Assembly: GCA_037439945.1 (NCBI GenBank)
Contig: JBBIVA010000032.1
Location: 1-29,743 of the forward strand
DNA: 29,743 nucleotides
Direction: 5' to 3'
Source of the DNA: CALEUX01 sp037439945
Lineage (GTDB): Bacteria; Bacteroidota; Bacteroidia; Bacteroidales; Marinilabiliaceae
Each line of letters opens with the position of its first letter. Position 1 is the first letter of the stretch. A program made the translations under genes and the position numbers. The notes beneath the pieces are model-generated. The model worked only from the letters and a program-made list of their open reading frames with translations. It ran no database searches and had not been told where the DNA came from. Below are positions 17,114 to 25,068 of this stretch, one piece after another.

Positions 17114-17661
17114 TTATTTATGGATATTTTATTAATAAATTTAAAAAAGTATTAAAAAAATAAACTCTTCAAAAAAAATTATGTACTAAAATTTATTCAA
17201 TATTTAAAATATTTTTAAAACATTAAAAAATTTTTATATCGATTAAAAATTATATCTAAATATAATTTTTAATCTTTCCAGAATTACTAAAAATTAAAAA
17301 GAATAAATAAAATTCAGAATAGTAATTTTTTGAACTTTAAAGAATAAAATTCAATTTTAATAGATATGAAAATATTAAATAAGAAAACAAATTTTAAATA
17401 CTACTTTAACAATAAAATCAAAGAAAAAAAATACGTAGTAGAGAAGAATTAAAATTTAAAAAAGAAAATACAATATTATTACAGAATTGATATTCTTAAT
17501 ATTGACTTCAAAAAAATAAGCAGTAAAAAAGTACCGGCAAATATGGGTTCATACTACCCTGTAAATGAAGAGACATTATTTACTCGGATAAAAATAGAAT
17601 TTGGTACGACGGTTGTCATCCAAAATGTGTAGATAAAATAAGGTTTATAAAAAATAAATTT
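17114..17661. other. Very AT-rich gene-free stretch with a 14-bp perfect hairpin and a possible gene remnant
   Basis: Apart from the promoter at its left edge, no gene is supported. The part from about 17114 to 17520 is almost pure A/T. It holds a perfect inverted repeat at 17241-17274. The part from about 17525 to 17632 has clearly higher GC and an open frame ending at TAG 17630-17632 (in-frame ATG at 17543, 29 codons) that reads MGSYYPVNEETLFTRIKIE. That could be a decayed gene end, but no function is apparent. Confidence 0.5.
17241..17274. repeat. Perfect 14-bp AT-only-like inverted repeat (hairpin)
   Basis: GATTAAAAATTATA (17241-17254) and TATAATTTTTAATC (17261-17274) are exact reverse complements with a 6-base loop, TCTAAA. 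On the minus strand an A/T-rich run with TTTTTT follows soon after, so it might end the DUF2027-Smr transcript, although it has almost no GC pairs and lies 390 bp past that stop codon. Confidence 0.5.
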
Positions 17662-18717
17662 CTATTTAATAATTACCATAGTTGCTCCATATCCGTATTC
17701 TTTGAATGATGCATCCTGGTAATAATTACCTTTATATTTTTTATTGAGTTGTTTACTAATTTCACTCCTAAGTGTTCCATTGCCAACACCGTGAATGAAT
17801 ACAATTTTCCTTCCTCTGTTGCCTGAGTTCAAATCCATAACGGTATAAAACTTATCCATCTGAATCTGCAATATTTCAACATTTGAAAGATTATCCCAGT
17901 TATCAATTAATTCATGTATATGTAAGTCAATCTCCAACAAACCGGAATTTGAATAATTCTTTGAACTGTTTTTATTTTTTTGTTTTGTTTCCTTACCGAT
18001 CAATATATTATTCAAATCTGATTTGGAAAGTAAATCCATTTTTTGTTCAAGCTGGTTTTTAATTATGGGTATTAAAAGGGCTGGCTGATAAAAGAAATCG
18101 TTATTTAAGAAACTATTGGATTTTAAAAACCTATTGGCTTTAAGTTTTATTGGAACTGATACCGGCGACAAGGCAGGGTAAGGTTTTCCTTTTTTAAATA
18201 ATAAAAGTTGTATTTCCCAGTTAACATCCAATTTTCTTACTAAAAAATCATTTAAAAGAAGTTTACTGTTGGGTTGTATAATCCCCTGGAAATAGGCATA
18301 CCTATAACTGTTATCGCAAAGCTCTGAAACCAGGTAAATACAATAATAATTGCAGTCGTTTATTAAATAAAGTTCTAATTTTGCATTTTCATCAAGTGTC
18401 TTTCCAATATTTATAAATCCTAAATAAATCCGTGGGTTAAAATCATCGTGTCCTTCATCCTCCAATTCATTTTGCTTAATTTCTTTTTCTGAAACTAACT
18501 CGTTTTTATTTTCTGATGTTTCTTTTCCAATAACATCCCTATTTCCAGAGTCATTCTTTTCAGGTACTTTTTCAATAATAACTATTTCACAAATTGGGGC
18601 AGGAACTTCAAAACCATCTTCATCCTCTACAAAAACAATATTTCCATCTATACGGGCCACTATACCACCGCCTGTTTCATTTAAAAAACGCACTTTATCG
18701 CCTACCTGGACCTTCAT
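17662..18717 (-). CDS. DUF2027 family protein with C-terminal Smr (MutS2-related) domain
   Basis: 351 residues. The N-terminus (MKVQVGDKVRFLNETGGGIV, then VFVEDEDGFEVP) is a small beta-barrel-like module of the DUF2027 family. A variable acidic linker (residues about 51-92) precedes a beta-rich domain of about 93-220 that begins PRIYLGFINI. The C-terminus (about 258-351) is an Smr domain with the conserved DLH (264-266), HGVGNG (309-314) and a final YGYGATMVII. Smr domains have nicking or RNA-cleaving activity in other proteins. DUF2027-Smr proteins are common in Bacteroidota but their role is not established; nucleic-acid binding or cleavage is inferred. No signal peptide is present, so it should be cytoplasmic. 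The ATG at 18715-18717 gives the family N-terminus. It is transcribed divergently from queA across a 181-bp gap containing abutting -7 boxes. Confidence 0.9.
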   Translation of the reverse strand: MKVQVGDKVRFLNETGGGIVARIDGNIVFVEDEDGFEVPAPICEIVIIEKVPEKNDSGNRDVIGKETSENKNELVSEKEIKQNELEDEGHDDFNPRIYLGFINIGKTLDENAKLELYLINDCNYYCIYLVSELCDNSYRYAYFQGIIQPNSKLLLNDFLVRKLDVNWEIQLLLFKKGKPYPALSPVSVPIKLKANRFLKSNSFLNNDFFYQPALLIPIIKNQLEQKMDLLSKSDLNNILIGKETKQKNKNSSKNYSNSGLLEIDLHIHELIDNWDNLSNVEILQIQMDKFYTVMDLNSGNRGRKIVFIHGVGNGTLRSEISKQLNKKYKGNYYQDASFKEYGYGATMVIIK

Positions 18718-18860
18718 ACAATTATTATTTTTTTCCTGTTCTTGGATGCGGTGAATATATATTTTATCAATTCAACTATTGTCCGTTAAATTCATCTGAA
18801 TCATTTGTACAATCCAATGTGGTTCGATGTTAATTATATACCCGGCATTTTTTTTTGCAT

Positions 18861-18868
18861 CAAAGTTA
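18861..18868 (-). promoter_or_regulatory. Candidate -7 box for the DUF2027-Smr gene
   Basis: The minus strand reads TAACTTTG (TAnnTTTG), about 144 bp before the ATG at 18717. It is only 2 bp from the oppositely oriented queA -7 box. No clear -33 element was found. Confidence 0.4.
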
Positions 18869-18870
18869 AT

Positions 18871-18878
18871 TAAATTTG
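18871..18878 (+). promoter_or_regulatory. Candidate -7 box for queA
   Basis: TAAATTTG matches TAnnTTTG and would start transcription at about 18884, leaving about a 15-nt leader before the ATG at 18899. A TTTG at 18854-18857 has a 13-nt spacer, shorter than usual. If correct, the in-frame ATG at 18827 lies upstream of the transcript and cannot be the start. Confidence 0.45.
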
Positions 18879-18898
18879 CATCCGCTAAAATTAAAAAA

Positions 18899-20095
18899 AT
18901 GATTCCTATAATAAATATTGATGATTATAATTACGAACTGCCATCGGATCGAATAGCAAAATATCCATTAAAAGACAGAGATCAGTCAAGATTATTGGTT
19001 TTTAATAGTGGTAATTTAAGTGAGGATTGTTTTAAATCCATCAGCACCCATATTTCCACAAATTCATTGTTGGTTTTTAATAATACAAAAGTTATTAAGG
19101 CCCGATTAAATTTTCATAAATCAACAGGGGCAAAAATTCAAATATTCTGTCTTGAACCCCATTACCCTGCAACCATTGAAGATGCATTTATACAAACCAG
19201 GCAGGTTGATTGGGTTTGTATTGTAGGTAACCAAAAAAAATGGAAAGATGGAATTGTGTACGGTAATGCAATTATTAACGGAGTTAACCTGGAAATAGCA
19301 GCTGAAGTCATTCAGAAATTAAATGATGGGGTAATAATAAGGTTTTGTTGGGATGGTTTGGTACCGTTTGCAAATATTCTGGAATCTATGGGACAAACAC
19401 CAATACCTCACTACCTTGAGCGCGAGTCAGAGGAAATTGACAAAGAAAGATACCAGACTATTTACTCAAAACATAAGGGTTCAGTGGCAGCACCAACAGC
19501 TGGCCTTCATTTTTCGCCCCACGTTCTTAACTCACTGTCCTACCAAGGAATTATAAGCACTGAAATTACATTACATGTAGGTGCGGGAACATTTAAACCG
19601 GTTAAAAGTAAAACCATCGACGATCATGAAATGCATGCAGAACATTTTTCTGTCCCACTCGAAACCTTAAAACAAATACTTAAACATGAGGGTCGGGTTA
19701 TTGCTGTAGGCACAACATCGGTAAGAACCCTTGAGTCGTTATATTACGCTGGAATTAAATTAATTACCGAAAAAAACTGCCAACTGGTTGGGCAATGGGA
19801 TGGATTTAATATAAAATCTGAAATTACTTTAAACCAATCTATTGAAGCAATTATTAATTACCTTGAAAAGAATAATTTAAAGGCCTTTATTGCATCAACT
19901 GCTATAATTATAGTTCCGGGATTTGAATTTAAGATTGTTAACGGCCTGATAACTAACTTTCATCAACCCAAAAGCACATTGCTTTTGTTAATTGCAGCAT
20001 TAATAGGTGAAAACTGGAAGGACGTGTATAAATATGCCTTTAATAACAATTTCAGGTTTCTGAGTTATGGTGACAGTTCATTACTTTTACCATAA
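18899..20095 (+). CDS. queA: S-adenosylmethionine:tRNA ribosyltransferase-isomerase (queuosine synthesis)
   Basis: QueA transfers and rearranges the ribosyl part of S-adenosylmethionine onto the 7-aminomethyl-7-deazaguanine base at position 34 of tRNAs with GUN anticodons, giving epoxyqueuosine. The 398-residue product shows the family motifs in order: YELPSDRIAKYP (residues 12-23), GQTPIPHYL (165-173), YQTIYSKHKGSVAAPTAGLH (185-204), LHVGAGTFKPV (225-235), VGTTSVRTLES (270-280), TNFHQPKSTL (352-361) and FRFLSYGDSSLLL (385-397). An in-frame ATG at 18827 would add 24 residues (MLIIYPAFFFASK...) that do not belong to the family and would lie upstream of the predicted promoter, so 18899 is preferred. 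It converges with the small [2Fe-2S] protein gene, with only 4 bp between the stop codons. No other queuosine gene is in the window. Confidence 0.96.
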   Translation: MIPIINIDDYNYELPSDRIAKYPLKDRDQSRLLVFNSGNLSEDCFKSISTHISTNSLLVFNNTKVIKARLNFHKSTGAKIQIFCLEPHYPATIEDAFIQTRQVDWVCIVGNQKKWKDGIVYGNAIINGVNLEIAAEVIQKLNDGVIIRFCWDGLVPFANILESMGQTPIPHYLERESEEIDKERYQTIYSKHKGSVAAPTAGLHFSPHVLNSLSYQGIISTEITLHVGAGTFKPVKSKTIDDHEMHAEHFSVPLETLKQILKHEGRVIAVGTTSVRTLESLYYAGIKLITEKNCQLVGQWDGFNIKSEITLNQSIEAIINYLEKNNLKAFIASTAIIIVPGFEFKIVNGLITNFHQPKSTLLLLIAALIGENWKDVYKYAFNNNFRFLSYGDSSLLLP

Positions 20096-20099
20096 AAAG

Positions 20100-20306
20100 T
20101 CATTCCATTTTTTGCTTTTCAAGTTCTTCTTCAAGGATTTCTTCGATATCGGCAACACAGGTACCACAAATTGTTCCTGCATCAGTCTCATCCTGAATTT
20201 CAGAAAAAGATTTTAATGCTTTTTCCCTAATTATAGACACAAGTGCCTTTTTAGTAAGCTGCAAATGTTTACAAACAAAATCATCATCTTCAAAAATATT
20301 ACTCAT
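20100..20306 (-). CDS. Small BFD-like [2Fe-2S]-binding protein with an altered first cluster motif
   Basis: 68 residues. The pattern VCKHLQLTKKALVSIIREKA, then a short helix, then DAGTICGTCVADIEEIL matches the BFD-like [2Fe-2S] fold (bacterioferritin-associated ferredoxin; also a domain in NirB and NifU). In that fold CxC starts the domain and CxxC precedes the last helix. Here the first pair is C-K-H instead of CxC, while CGTC is intact, so the likely ligands are three Cys and possibly one His. An electron-transfer or iron-handling role is inferred from the fold. I chose the ATG at 20306; an ATG at 20351 would add MSVCLKILIYVKFK, which does not fit the family. The strongly acidic C-terminus (EEILEEELEKQ) is normal for a small soluble protein. 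Convergent with queA and divergent from the bat operon. Confidence 0.75.
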   Translation of the reverse strand: MSNIFEDDDFVCKHLQLTKKALVSIIREKALKSFSEIQDETDAGTICGTCVADIEEILEEELEKQKME

Positions 20307-20353
20307 AAATTTAAATTTTACATAAATCAAAATTTTCAAACAAACCGACATTT

Positions 20354-20731
20354 TTAACCCTGATTAGTCATTAGAAAGGCAATGAACTAATGACTTAGCC
20401 GGGATTAACCCTACCGAATAGTCGGTACAGGCTGCTTTAGAAAAACTTAATTTGTAAGCATTTCTGATTACAAATTTTTAGTTTTTCTTTAGCGATTTGT
20501 CAAAATAGAAGGCATGTAATCAATAACTTAATACTATTAATTTCTAATGACGGTAATTAGAAAAAATGGCTAAAGACAAATTTGGGTTTAATTTTGGATA
20601 TCAAAAATAACAATAACCCGAATTCTGATAAATTAATTATTGAAATGCAAAACGGTTAAGAAAAACTAAAAATTGAAACCACAATAAATTTATTATAGTT
20701 TTACTAATCAGGGGTTAAGTCATTAGCCCCT
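20354..20731. repeat. Diverged inverted-repeat element of about 378 bp
   Basis: Left half, plus strand: TTAACCCTGATTAGTCATTAG (from 20354), CTAATGACTTA (20387-20397), AATTTTTAGTTTTTCT (20473-20488). Right half, read as reverse complement from 20731: GGGGCTAATGACTTAACCCC, then TGATTAGT, then AATTTTTAGTTTTTCT (20674-20659, 16/16 identical). After the last word both halves continue with a similar ~10 bases (TAGCGATTTG versus AACCGTTTTG). The same words in the same order in opposite orientation point to two diverged inverted copies about 180 bp apart. Confidence 0.55.
20439..20488. repeat. Long imperfect hairpin upstream of the bat operon
   Basis: AGAAAAACT (20439-20447) pairs with AGTTTTTCT (20480-20488), and AATTTGTAA (20449-20457) pairs with TTACAAATT (20468-20476). 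The two helices are separated by a small internal loop and closed by a 10-base loop. It is too far from any upstream stop codon to be a normal terminator in this divergent region. Confidence 0.55.
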
Positions 20732-20980
20732 AAATAACCTAATTGGCCCAAAATTACTTAGTGACTCCTAAGTAAATACAATTGGTTTTGAAATAATAAA
20801 AAATTGTGACAATTGATTCTGACATCATTAAATTGGAACAAAATTTGATATAAAACAGGGCGGAATTTTATAATAAATTATAAAGTAGCGTTTAAAAAAT
20901 AATTAACAATGCGTGATTTACATAACCCCTGATTAATAAAAATTAACATTTACCATGCCCTAACCCGTATTGTTATGGTT

Positions 20981-20988
20981 TATTTTTG
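20981..20988 (+). promoter_or_regulatory. Candidate -7 box of the bat operon
   Basis: TATTTTTG matches TAnnTTTG and would start transcription near 20994, giving a leader of about 42 nt before the moxR ATG at 21036. No TTG occurs at the usual -33 distance, so support is partial. Confidence 0.4.
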
Positions 20989-21035
20989 AATTAATATAAA
21001 ACAAAATAAATATACAACTGATAAACTAATAAATC

Positions 21036-22031
21036 ATGAATCAAACTGTTGACATTAAAGAGCTTAATGAACGTATAAAACAGGAAAGTTCATTTGTGGA
21101 CCTTTTGACCATTGAAATGAATAAAGTAATTGTTGGTCAGAAACATTTGGTAGAAAGTCTGTTAATAGGTCTGCTTTCAGATGGACATATTTTACTTGAA
21201 GGTGTTCCTGGATTGGCCAAAACATTAGCTATTACCACTTTATCGAATATTGTTGATGCTAAATTCAGCCGTTTTCAGTTTACTCCCGACCTTTTACCTG
21301 CCGATTTACTAGGAACCATGATTTATAGTCAGAAAAAGGAGGAATTTATAGTTAGAAAAGGCCCAATTTTTACAAACTTTGTTCTTGCTGATGAAATAAA
21401 CCGGGCCCCTGCCAAAGTTCAAAGTGCACTTTTGGAAGCTATGCAGGAAAGGCAGGTTACAATTGGGGAACAAACATACACACTACCTTCACCATTTCTG
21501 GTTTTGGCAACCCAAAACCCAATTGAACAAGAAGGAACCTACCCATTGCCCGAAGCCCAGGTTGACCGTTTTATGCTTAAGGTGGTAATAAGTTATCCCG
21601 ACAAAAATGAGGAACAACAAATAATAAGGCATAATCTTGCACAAACGTTTCCAAAAGCAACAACAATACTTAAACCTGAAGACATCATTAAAGCCAGAAA
21701 AGTAGTTAAAGATGTTTACATGGATGAAAAGATTGAGAAATACATTGTGGATATTGTTTTTGCTACCCGCTACCCCGAAAACTATCAACTACAAAAATAT
21801 AAAGACATGATCTCGTACGGCGCATCACCCCGTGCCAGTATAAGTTTGGCCTTGGCATCAAAAGCCTATGCCTTCATAAAACGCAGGGGATACGTTATTC
21901 CTGAAGATGTCAGGGCAGTATGCCACGATGTGTTACGCCACCGCATTGGGCTGTCATATGAAGCCGAAGCAAATAATGTTACATCAGAAGAAATTATAAG
22001 TGAAATATTAAACACTATTGAAGTACCATAA
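21036..22031 (+). CDS. MoxR-family AAA+ ATPase, first gene of the bat operon
   Basis: 331 residues, the usual MoxR length. Walker A is GVPGLAKT (56-63), Walker B VLADE (116-120), sensor 1 ATQN (158-161) and the arginine finger region DRFM (177-180). The family segment EGTYPLPEAQ (166-175) and the C-terminal lid with YGASPRASISL are also present. MoxR ATPases are chaperone-like and act with VWA-domain proteins, remodelling or inserting ligands into partner complexes. Here the partners are expected to be the BatA and BatB VWA proteins and the DUF58 protein encoded downstream. It is cytoplasmic and has no signal peptide. The start ATG follows an AT-rich leader without an evident Shine-Dalgarno sequence, as is usual in this phylum. 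The 120-bp gap to the next gene contains no clear promoter or terminator. Confidence 0.96.
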   Translation: MNQTVDIKELNERIKQESSFVDLLTIEMNKVIVGQKHLVESLLIGLLSDGHILLEGVPGLAKTLAITTLSNIVDAKFSRFQFTPDLLPADLLGTMIYSQKKEEFIVRKGPIFTNFVLADEINRAPAKVQSALLEAMQERQVTIGEQTYTLPSPFLVLATQNPIEQEGTYPLPEAQVDRFMLKVVISYPDKNEEQQIIRHNLAQTFPKATTILKPEDIIKARKVVKDVYMDEKIEKYIVDIVFATRYPENYQLQKYKDMISYGASPRASISLALASKAYAFIKRRGYVIPEDVRAVCHDVLRHRIGLSYEAEANNVTSEEIISEILNTIEVP

Positions 22032-22151
22032 AAACAATAAGCAGGGTAACACAAAAAATGTAAAATTATAATCTGGTATTGTTTGATAAAACCTATTAAA
22101 ACAGGCCAAAATTTCTTTTACTAGTAATAATAAACTGAGTATTGTACAAAA

Positions 22152-23018
22152 GTGGAAACAACAGACTTAATTAAAAAAGTAAGGCAAATTGAGATAAAAA
22201 CAAGAGGCCTTTCAAACAATATTTTTGCAGGAGAATATCATTCAGCTTTTAAAGGGCGTGGAATGACGTTTAGCGAAGTGCGTGAATACCAGTATGGTGA
22301 TGATATCCGTAATATTGACTGGAACGTAACAGCACGGTTTAATCATCCGTTTGTTAAGGTATTTGAAGAGGAACGTGAAATGACTGTTATGTTGTTAATT
22401 GACGTATCAGGATCACGTGAGTTTGGATCCACATGGCGATTCAAAAAAAATGTGATTACAGAAATGGCAGCAGTTTTAGCTTTTTCAGCCATTCAAAATA
22501 ACGATAAAGCAGGGGTAATATTCTTTTCAGATAAAATTGAAAAATTCATTCCTCCCAAAAAAGGGAAAAAACACATACTTCATATAATACGTGAATTAAT
22601 TAGTTTTTCCCCTGAACAACGTCAAACAGACATATCAGAAGTTCTCAGGTATTTAACAAATGCATTAAAAAAACGCTGTACCACATTTGTAATATCAGAT
22701 TTTATTGGCGATGATTTTGAAGACGCTCTTAAAATAGCAAATCAAAAACATGATGTTGTGGCTCTTAGAGTTTTTGACCAACGGGAGGCAGAAATGCCCG
22801 ATGTTGGATTTATACAATTTAAAGATGCTGAAACTGGAGAATTTCAGTGGATTAACACCTCCAATAAAAAAAACAGGGAACTTTATAATAAATGGTGGAA
22901 AGATAATGAACAGAAAATACAATCGCTGTTTACCAGGTGCGGTGTCGACCATGTTTCAGTTAATACTGATGAAGACTATGTTAAAGCCTTAATGTCATTA
23001 TTTAAAAAAAGAAGCTAA
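22152..23018 (+). CDS. DUF58 domain protein of the bat operon
   Basis: 288 residues starting at a GTG (22152), which gives the family N-terminus METTDLIKKVRQIEIKTRGL. The DUF58 signature REYQYGDDIRNIDWNVTAR lies at about residues 44-62. A VWA-like domain follows with a metal-site motif DVSGS (84-88) and TFVISDFIG later. There is no membrane segment, so the protein is cytoplasmic or peripheral. DUF58 proteins regularly follow moxR in bat and related operons; they are thought to work with the ATPase, but the mechanism is not known. The stop codon is one base from the start of the next gene, indicating translational coupling. Confidence 0.94.
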   Translation: METTDLIKKVRQIEIKTRGLSNNIFAGEYHSAFKGRGMTFSEVREYQYGDDIRNIDWNVTARFNHPFVKVFEEEREMTVMLLIDVSGSREFGSTWRFKKNVITEMAAVLAFSAIQNNDKAGVIFFSDKIEKFIPPKKGKKHILHIIRELISFSPEQRQTDISEVLRYLTNALKKRCTTFVISDFIGDDFEDALKIANQKHDVVALRVFDQREAEMPDVGFIQFKDAETGEFQWINTSNKKNRELYNKWWKDNEQKIQSLFTRCGVDHVSVNTDEDYVKALMSLFKKRS

Positions 23019-23019
23019 A

Positions 23020-24057
23020 ATGACAACCCAAATAAACAATGTTTTTCAAAAACCATTATTGGTATTATCATCCATAATTTTATCTGTTTTTTTCTCGTTT
23101 CAGGGCCTGGCCCAGCCTGTAAGTGTATCTGCTAAACTTGATTCAACTCTAATGTTTATTGGCGGACAAATGGATTTTACCTTAAACATTAACCAGCCAG
23201 CCAATATGGTGATTTCAATTCCGGTGTTTAACGACTCTATTATTAAAAGTATTGAAGTAGTTGAAATTGGAAAACCAGATACAACCTTTCAGAACAATAA
23301 TCTTATAAACATTTTACAAAAATACAGGATTACTTCATTCGATAGCGGATTACATTATATACCACCCATAGCAATTGAGTATGAAACAAATGGCCTAAAG
23401 GAAAAACAAATGAGTAATTCACTGGCCCTGATGGTAATTAACCCGTTCAATACTGTTGATCCTGAAAAAGGACTTTTTGATATTAAAAGCCCAATAAATA
23501 CCCCTTTCAGCCTGACCGAATTATTAAGGTTTTTACCCTGGGTGGTGGCGACAATGTTGTTATCCTCATTATTGGTTTTAGCAATTCATTGGTGGCTAAA
23601 ACGAAGAAATCCATTAAAAGACTTTCTTTTTAAAGAAAAACCCAAGGACCCACCACATGTGATAGCATTAAAAGAACTTGAAAGGATTAAAGATGAAAAA
23701 ATCTGGCAAAAAGGCCAAACCAAGCTTTTTTATTCACAGGTTACTGATACAGTCAGAACATACATGGAAAGCAGGTACAATTTTCCGGCCATGGAACAAA
23801 CCACACCGGAAATATTAAAGTCTTTAAAGTTTATCGAGCTTCCCGATGATAAATTACTTCCAAAAATGAAACAAATCCTCGAAACTGCCGACCTTGCCAA
23901 ATTTGCAAAATATGAACCGTTGGCCGACGAGAACGATTTTAACCTGCTTAGCGCTTTCTTTTTTGTGAACCAGACAAAACAAGAGGTGTTGAAATCACCA
24001 GAAGAAGCAGCCAAGGAATCCTTACAAAGGGAAGTAGAAAAATCGGTAAAAAACTAA
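23020..24057 (+). CDS. Membrane-anchored DUF4381/BatD-like protein of the bat operon
   Basis: 345 residues. A signal peptide (to about residue 31, FSFQGLAQP) leads into a periplasmic beta-rich domain (about 32-160) that resembles the N-terminal domains of BatD-type proteins (SAKLDSTLMFIGGQMDFTLN). One membrane helix follows (about 168-190, PWVVATMLLSSLLVLAIHWW), then a charged helical cytoplasmic region with RTYMESRYNFPAMEQTTPEI and a later AKFAKYEPLADEN. That C-terminal pattern matches DUF4381-like proteins and the C-terminus of BatD. In Bacteroidota bat operons a protein of this kind regularly sits between DUF58 and batA. It probably forms part of the membrane scaffold for the VWA proteins. 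It is followed by batA after 10 bp. The family name is less certain than the operon membership. Confidence 0.8.
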   Translation: MTTQINNVFQKPLLVLSSIILSVFFSFQGLAQPVSVSAKLDSTLMFIGGQMDFTLNINQPANMVISIPVFNDSIIKSIEVVEIGKPDTTFQNNNLINILQKYRITSFDSGLHYIPPIAIEYETNGLKEKQMSNSLALMVINPFNTVDPEKGLFDIKSPINTPFSLTELLRFLPWVVATMLLSSLLVLAIHWWLKRRNPLKDFLFKEKPKDPPHVIALKELERIKDEKIWQKGQTKLFYSQVTDTVRTYMESRYNFPAMEQTTPEILKSLKFIELPDDKLLPKMKQILETADLAKFAKYEPLADENDFNLLSAFFFVNQTKQEVLKSPEEAAKESLQREVEKSVKN

Positions 24058-24067
24058 ATTAATTAAA

Positions 24068-25057
24068 ATGGACATTACATTTCTTCATCCTCAATATTTT
24101 TTCCTTTTGTTGCTTTTAATACCAATGATAGGTTGGTATGTATGGAGACAAAAAAACATGAATGCTTCTCTGCAGATAAGTTCATTAAAAGGATTTGGAC
24201 CTATCGGCAAATCAAAAAAAATGTACATACGGCACCTTCCAATGGTATTGCGCTCATTATCAATAATAATGATAATATTTGCACTTGCAAGGCCCCAAAG
24301 CTCCAATAAATTGAGAACATCCACAACCGAAGGTATTGATATCATTATATGCCTTGATGTTTCATCAAGTATGCTGGCCATGGATTTTAAGCCCAACAGG
24401 TTGGAAGCAGCAAAAGAAGTCGCAATAAATTTTATACAGGGACGGCATAATGACAGGATAGGACTGGTTGTGTTTGCTGCCGAAAGCTTCACTCAGTGCC
24501 CGCTAACAATTGACCATGCTGTTTTGGTTAACCTTTTTAGAGATATCAGTCCGGGAATGCTCGAGGATGGAACTGCCATAGGTAACGGGCTGGCCACAGC
24601 GGTGACCAGAATAAAGGATAGTAATTCAAAAAGTAAAGTAATTATATTGTTGTCGGATGGGGAAAACAACAGGGGACAAATTGCCCCACTCACAGCAGCC
24701 GAAATTGCAAAAACTTTTGGAGTAAGGGTTTATACCATAGGTGTTGGAACCATAGGTACAGCCCCGTTTCCTATTAATACAGTTTTTGGACAACAAACAC
24801 AAAATGTAGAGGTTAAAATTGATGAAGCTATGCTAAGGAGTATTGCTTCCATAACAGGGGGCCATTATTTCAGAGCTACCGACAAAAACAAACTTGCAGA
24901 AATTTACAAGGAAATTGATTCAATGGAAAAAACCAAAACAGAGGTTCAGGAGTTCACTAAGAAATCAGAAGAATTCCTGGTATTTGCAATCCTTGGGTTG
25001 GTTTTTCTAATAAGTGAAATTCTTATTAGAAATACAATTTTAAGAACATTACCTTAA
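24068..25057 (+). CDS. batA: BatA, VWA-domain inner-membrane protein
   Basis: 329 residues. Two N-terminal membrane helices (about 8-26 and 58-75, the second ending IIFALARPQS, typical of BatA/BatB) precede a VWA domain with an intact metal-ion-dependent adhesion site: DVSSSM (97-102), Thr169 in DGTAIG and Asp197 in LSDGEN. A C-terminal membrane helix (about 305-325) closes the protein. BatA with BatB is part of the bat (Bacteroides aerotolerance) locus, linked in Bacteroides fragilis to survival of oxygen exposure; the biochemical role is unresolved. The VWA domain, between the second and last membrane helices, is the likely partner of the MoxR ATPase or of BatC/E. The gene is 12 bp upstream of batB. 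Naming follows position: the first of two adjacent VWA genes. Confidence 0.93.
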   Translation: MDITFLHPQYFFLLLLLIPMIGWYVWRQKNMNASLQISSLKGFGPIGKSKKMYIRHLPMVLRSLSIIMIIFALARPQSSNKLRTSTTEGIDIIICLDVSSSMLAMDFKPNRLEAAKEVAINFIQGRHNDRIGLVVFAAESFTQCPLTIDHAVLVNLFRDISPGMLEDGTAIGNGLATAVTRIKDSNSKSKVIILLSDGENNRGQIAPLTAAEIAKTFGVRVYTIGVGTIGTAPFPINTVFGQQTQNVEVKIDEAMLRSIASITGGHYFRATDKNKLAEIYKEIDSMEKTKTEVQEFTKKSEEFLVFAILGLVFLISEILIRNTILRTLP

Positions 25058-25068
25058 ACTGATTAATC

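Larger units (their letters stand above)
20307..21035. other. 729-bp divergent intergenic region rich in inverted repeats
   Basis: No gene is supported here, but the stretch is strikingly structured. Hairpins: 20366-20374 with 20387-20395 (9 bp); TACCGA/TCGGTA at 20412-20427; a long hairpin 20439-20488 with two 9-bp helices; AGGGGTTAA...TTAGCCCCT at 20710-20731; TTACTTAG/CTAAGTAA at 20754-20775. Long-range pairs link the left and right parts (see the inverted-repeat entry). It separates the BFD-like gene from the bat operon and must contain the promoters of both. Confidence 0.6.

Noticed and set aside
18827..18898. 24-residue N-terminal extension of QueA
   Set aside because: The residues do not fit the family and the stretch lies upstream of the predicted queA promoter.
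20352..21035. tRNA or other known RNA gene in the structured intergenic region
   Set aside because: No tRNA cloverleaf, T-loop motif or riboswitch core could be recognised; only inverted repeats are seen.
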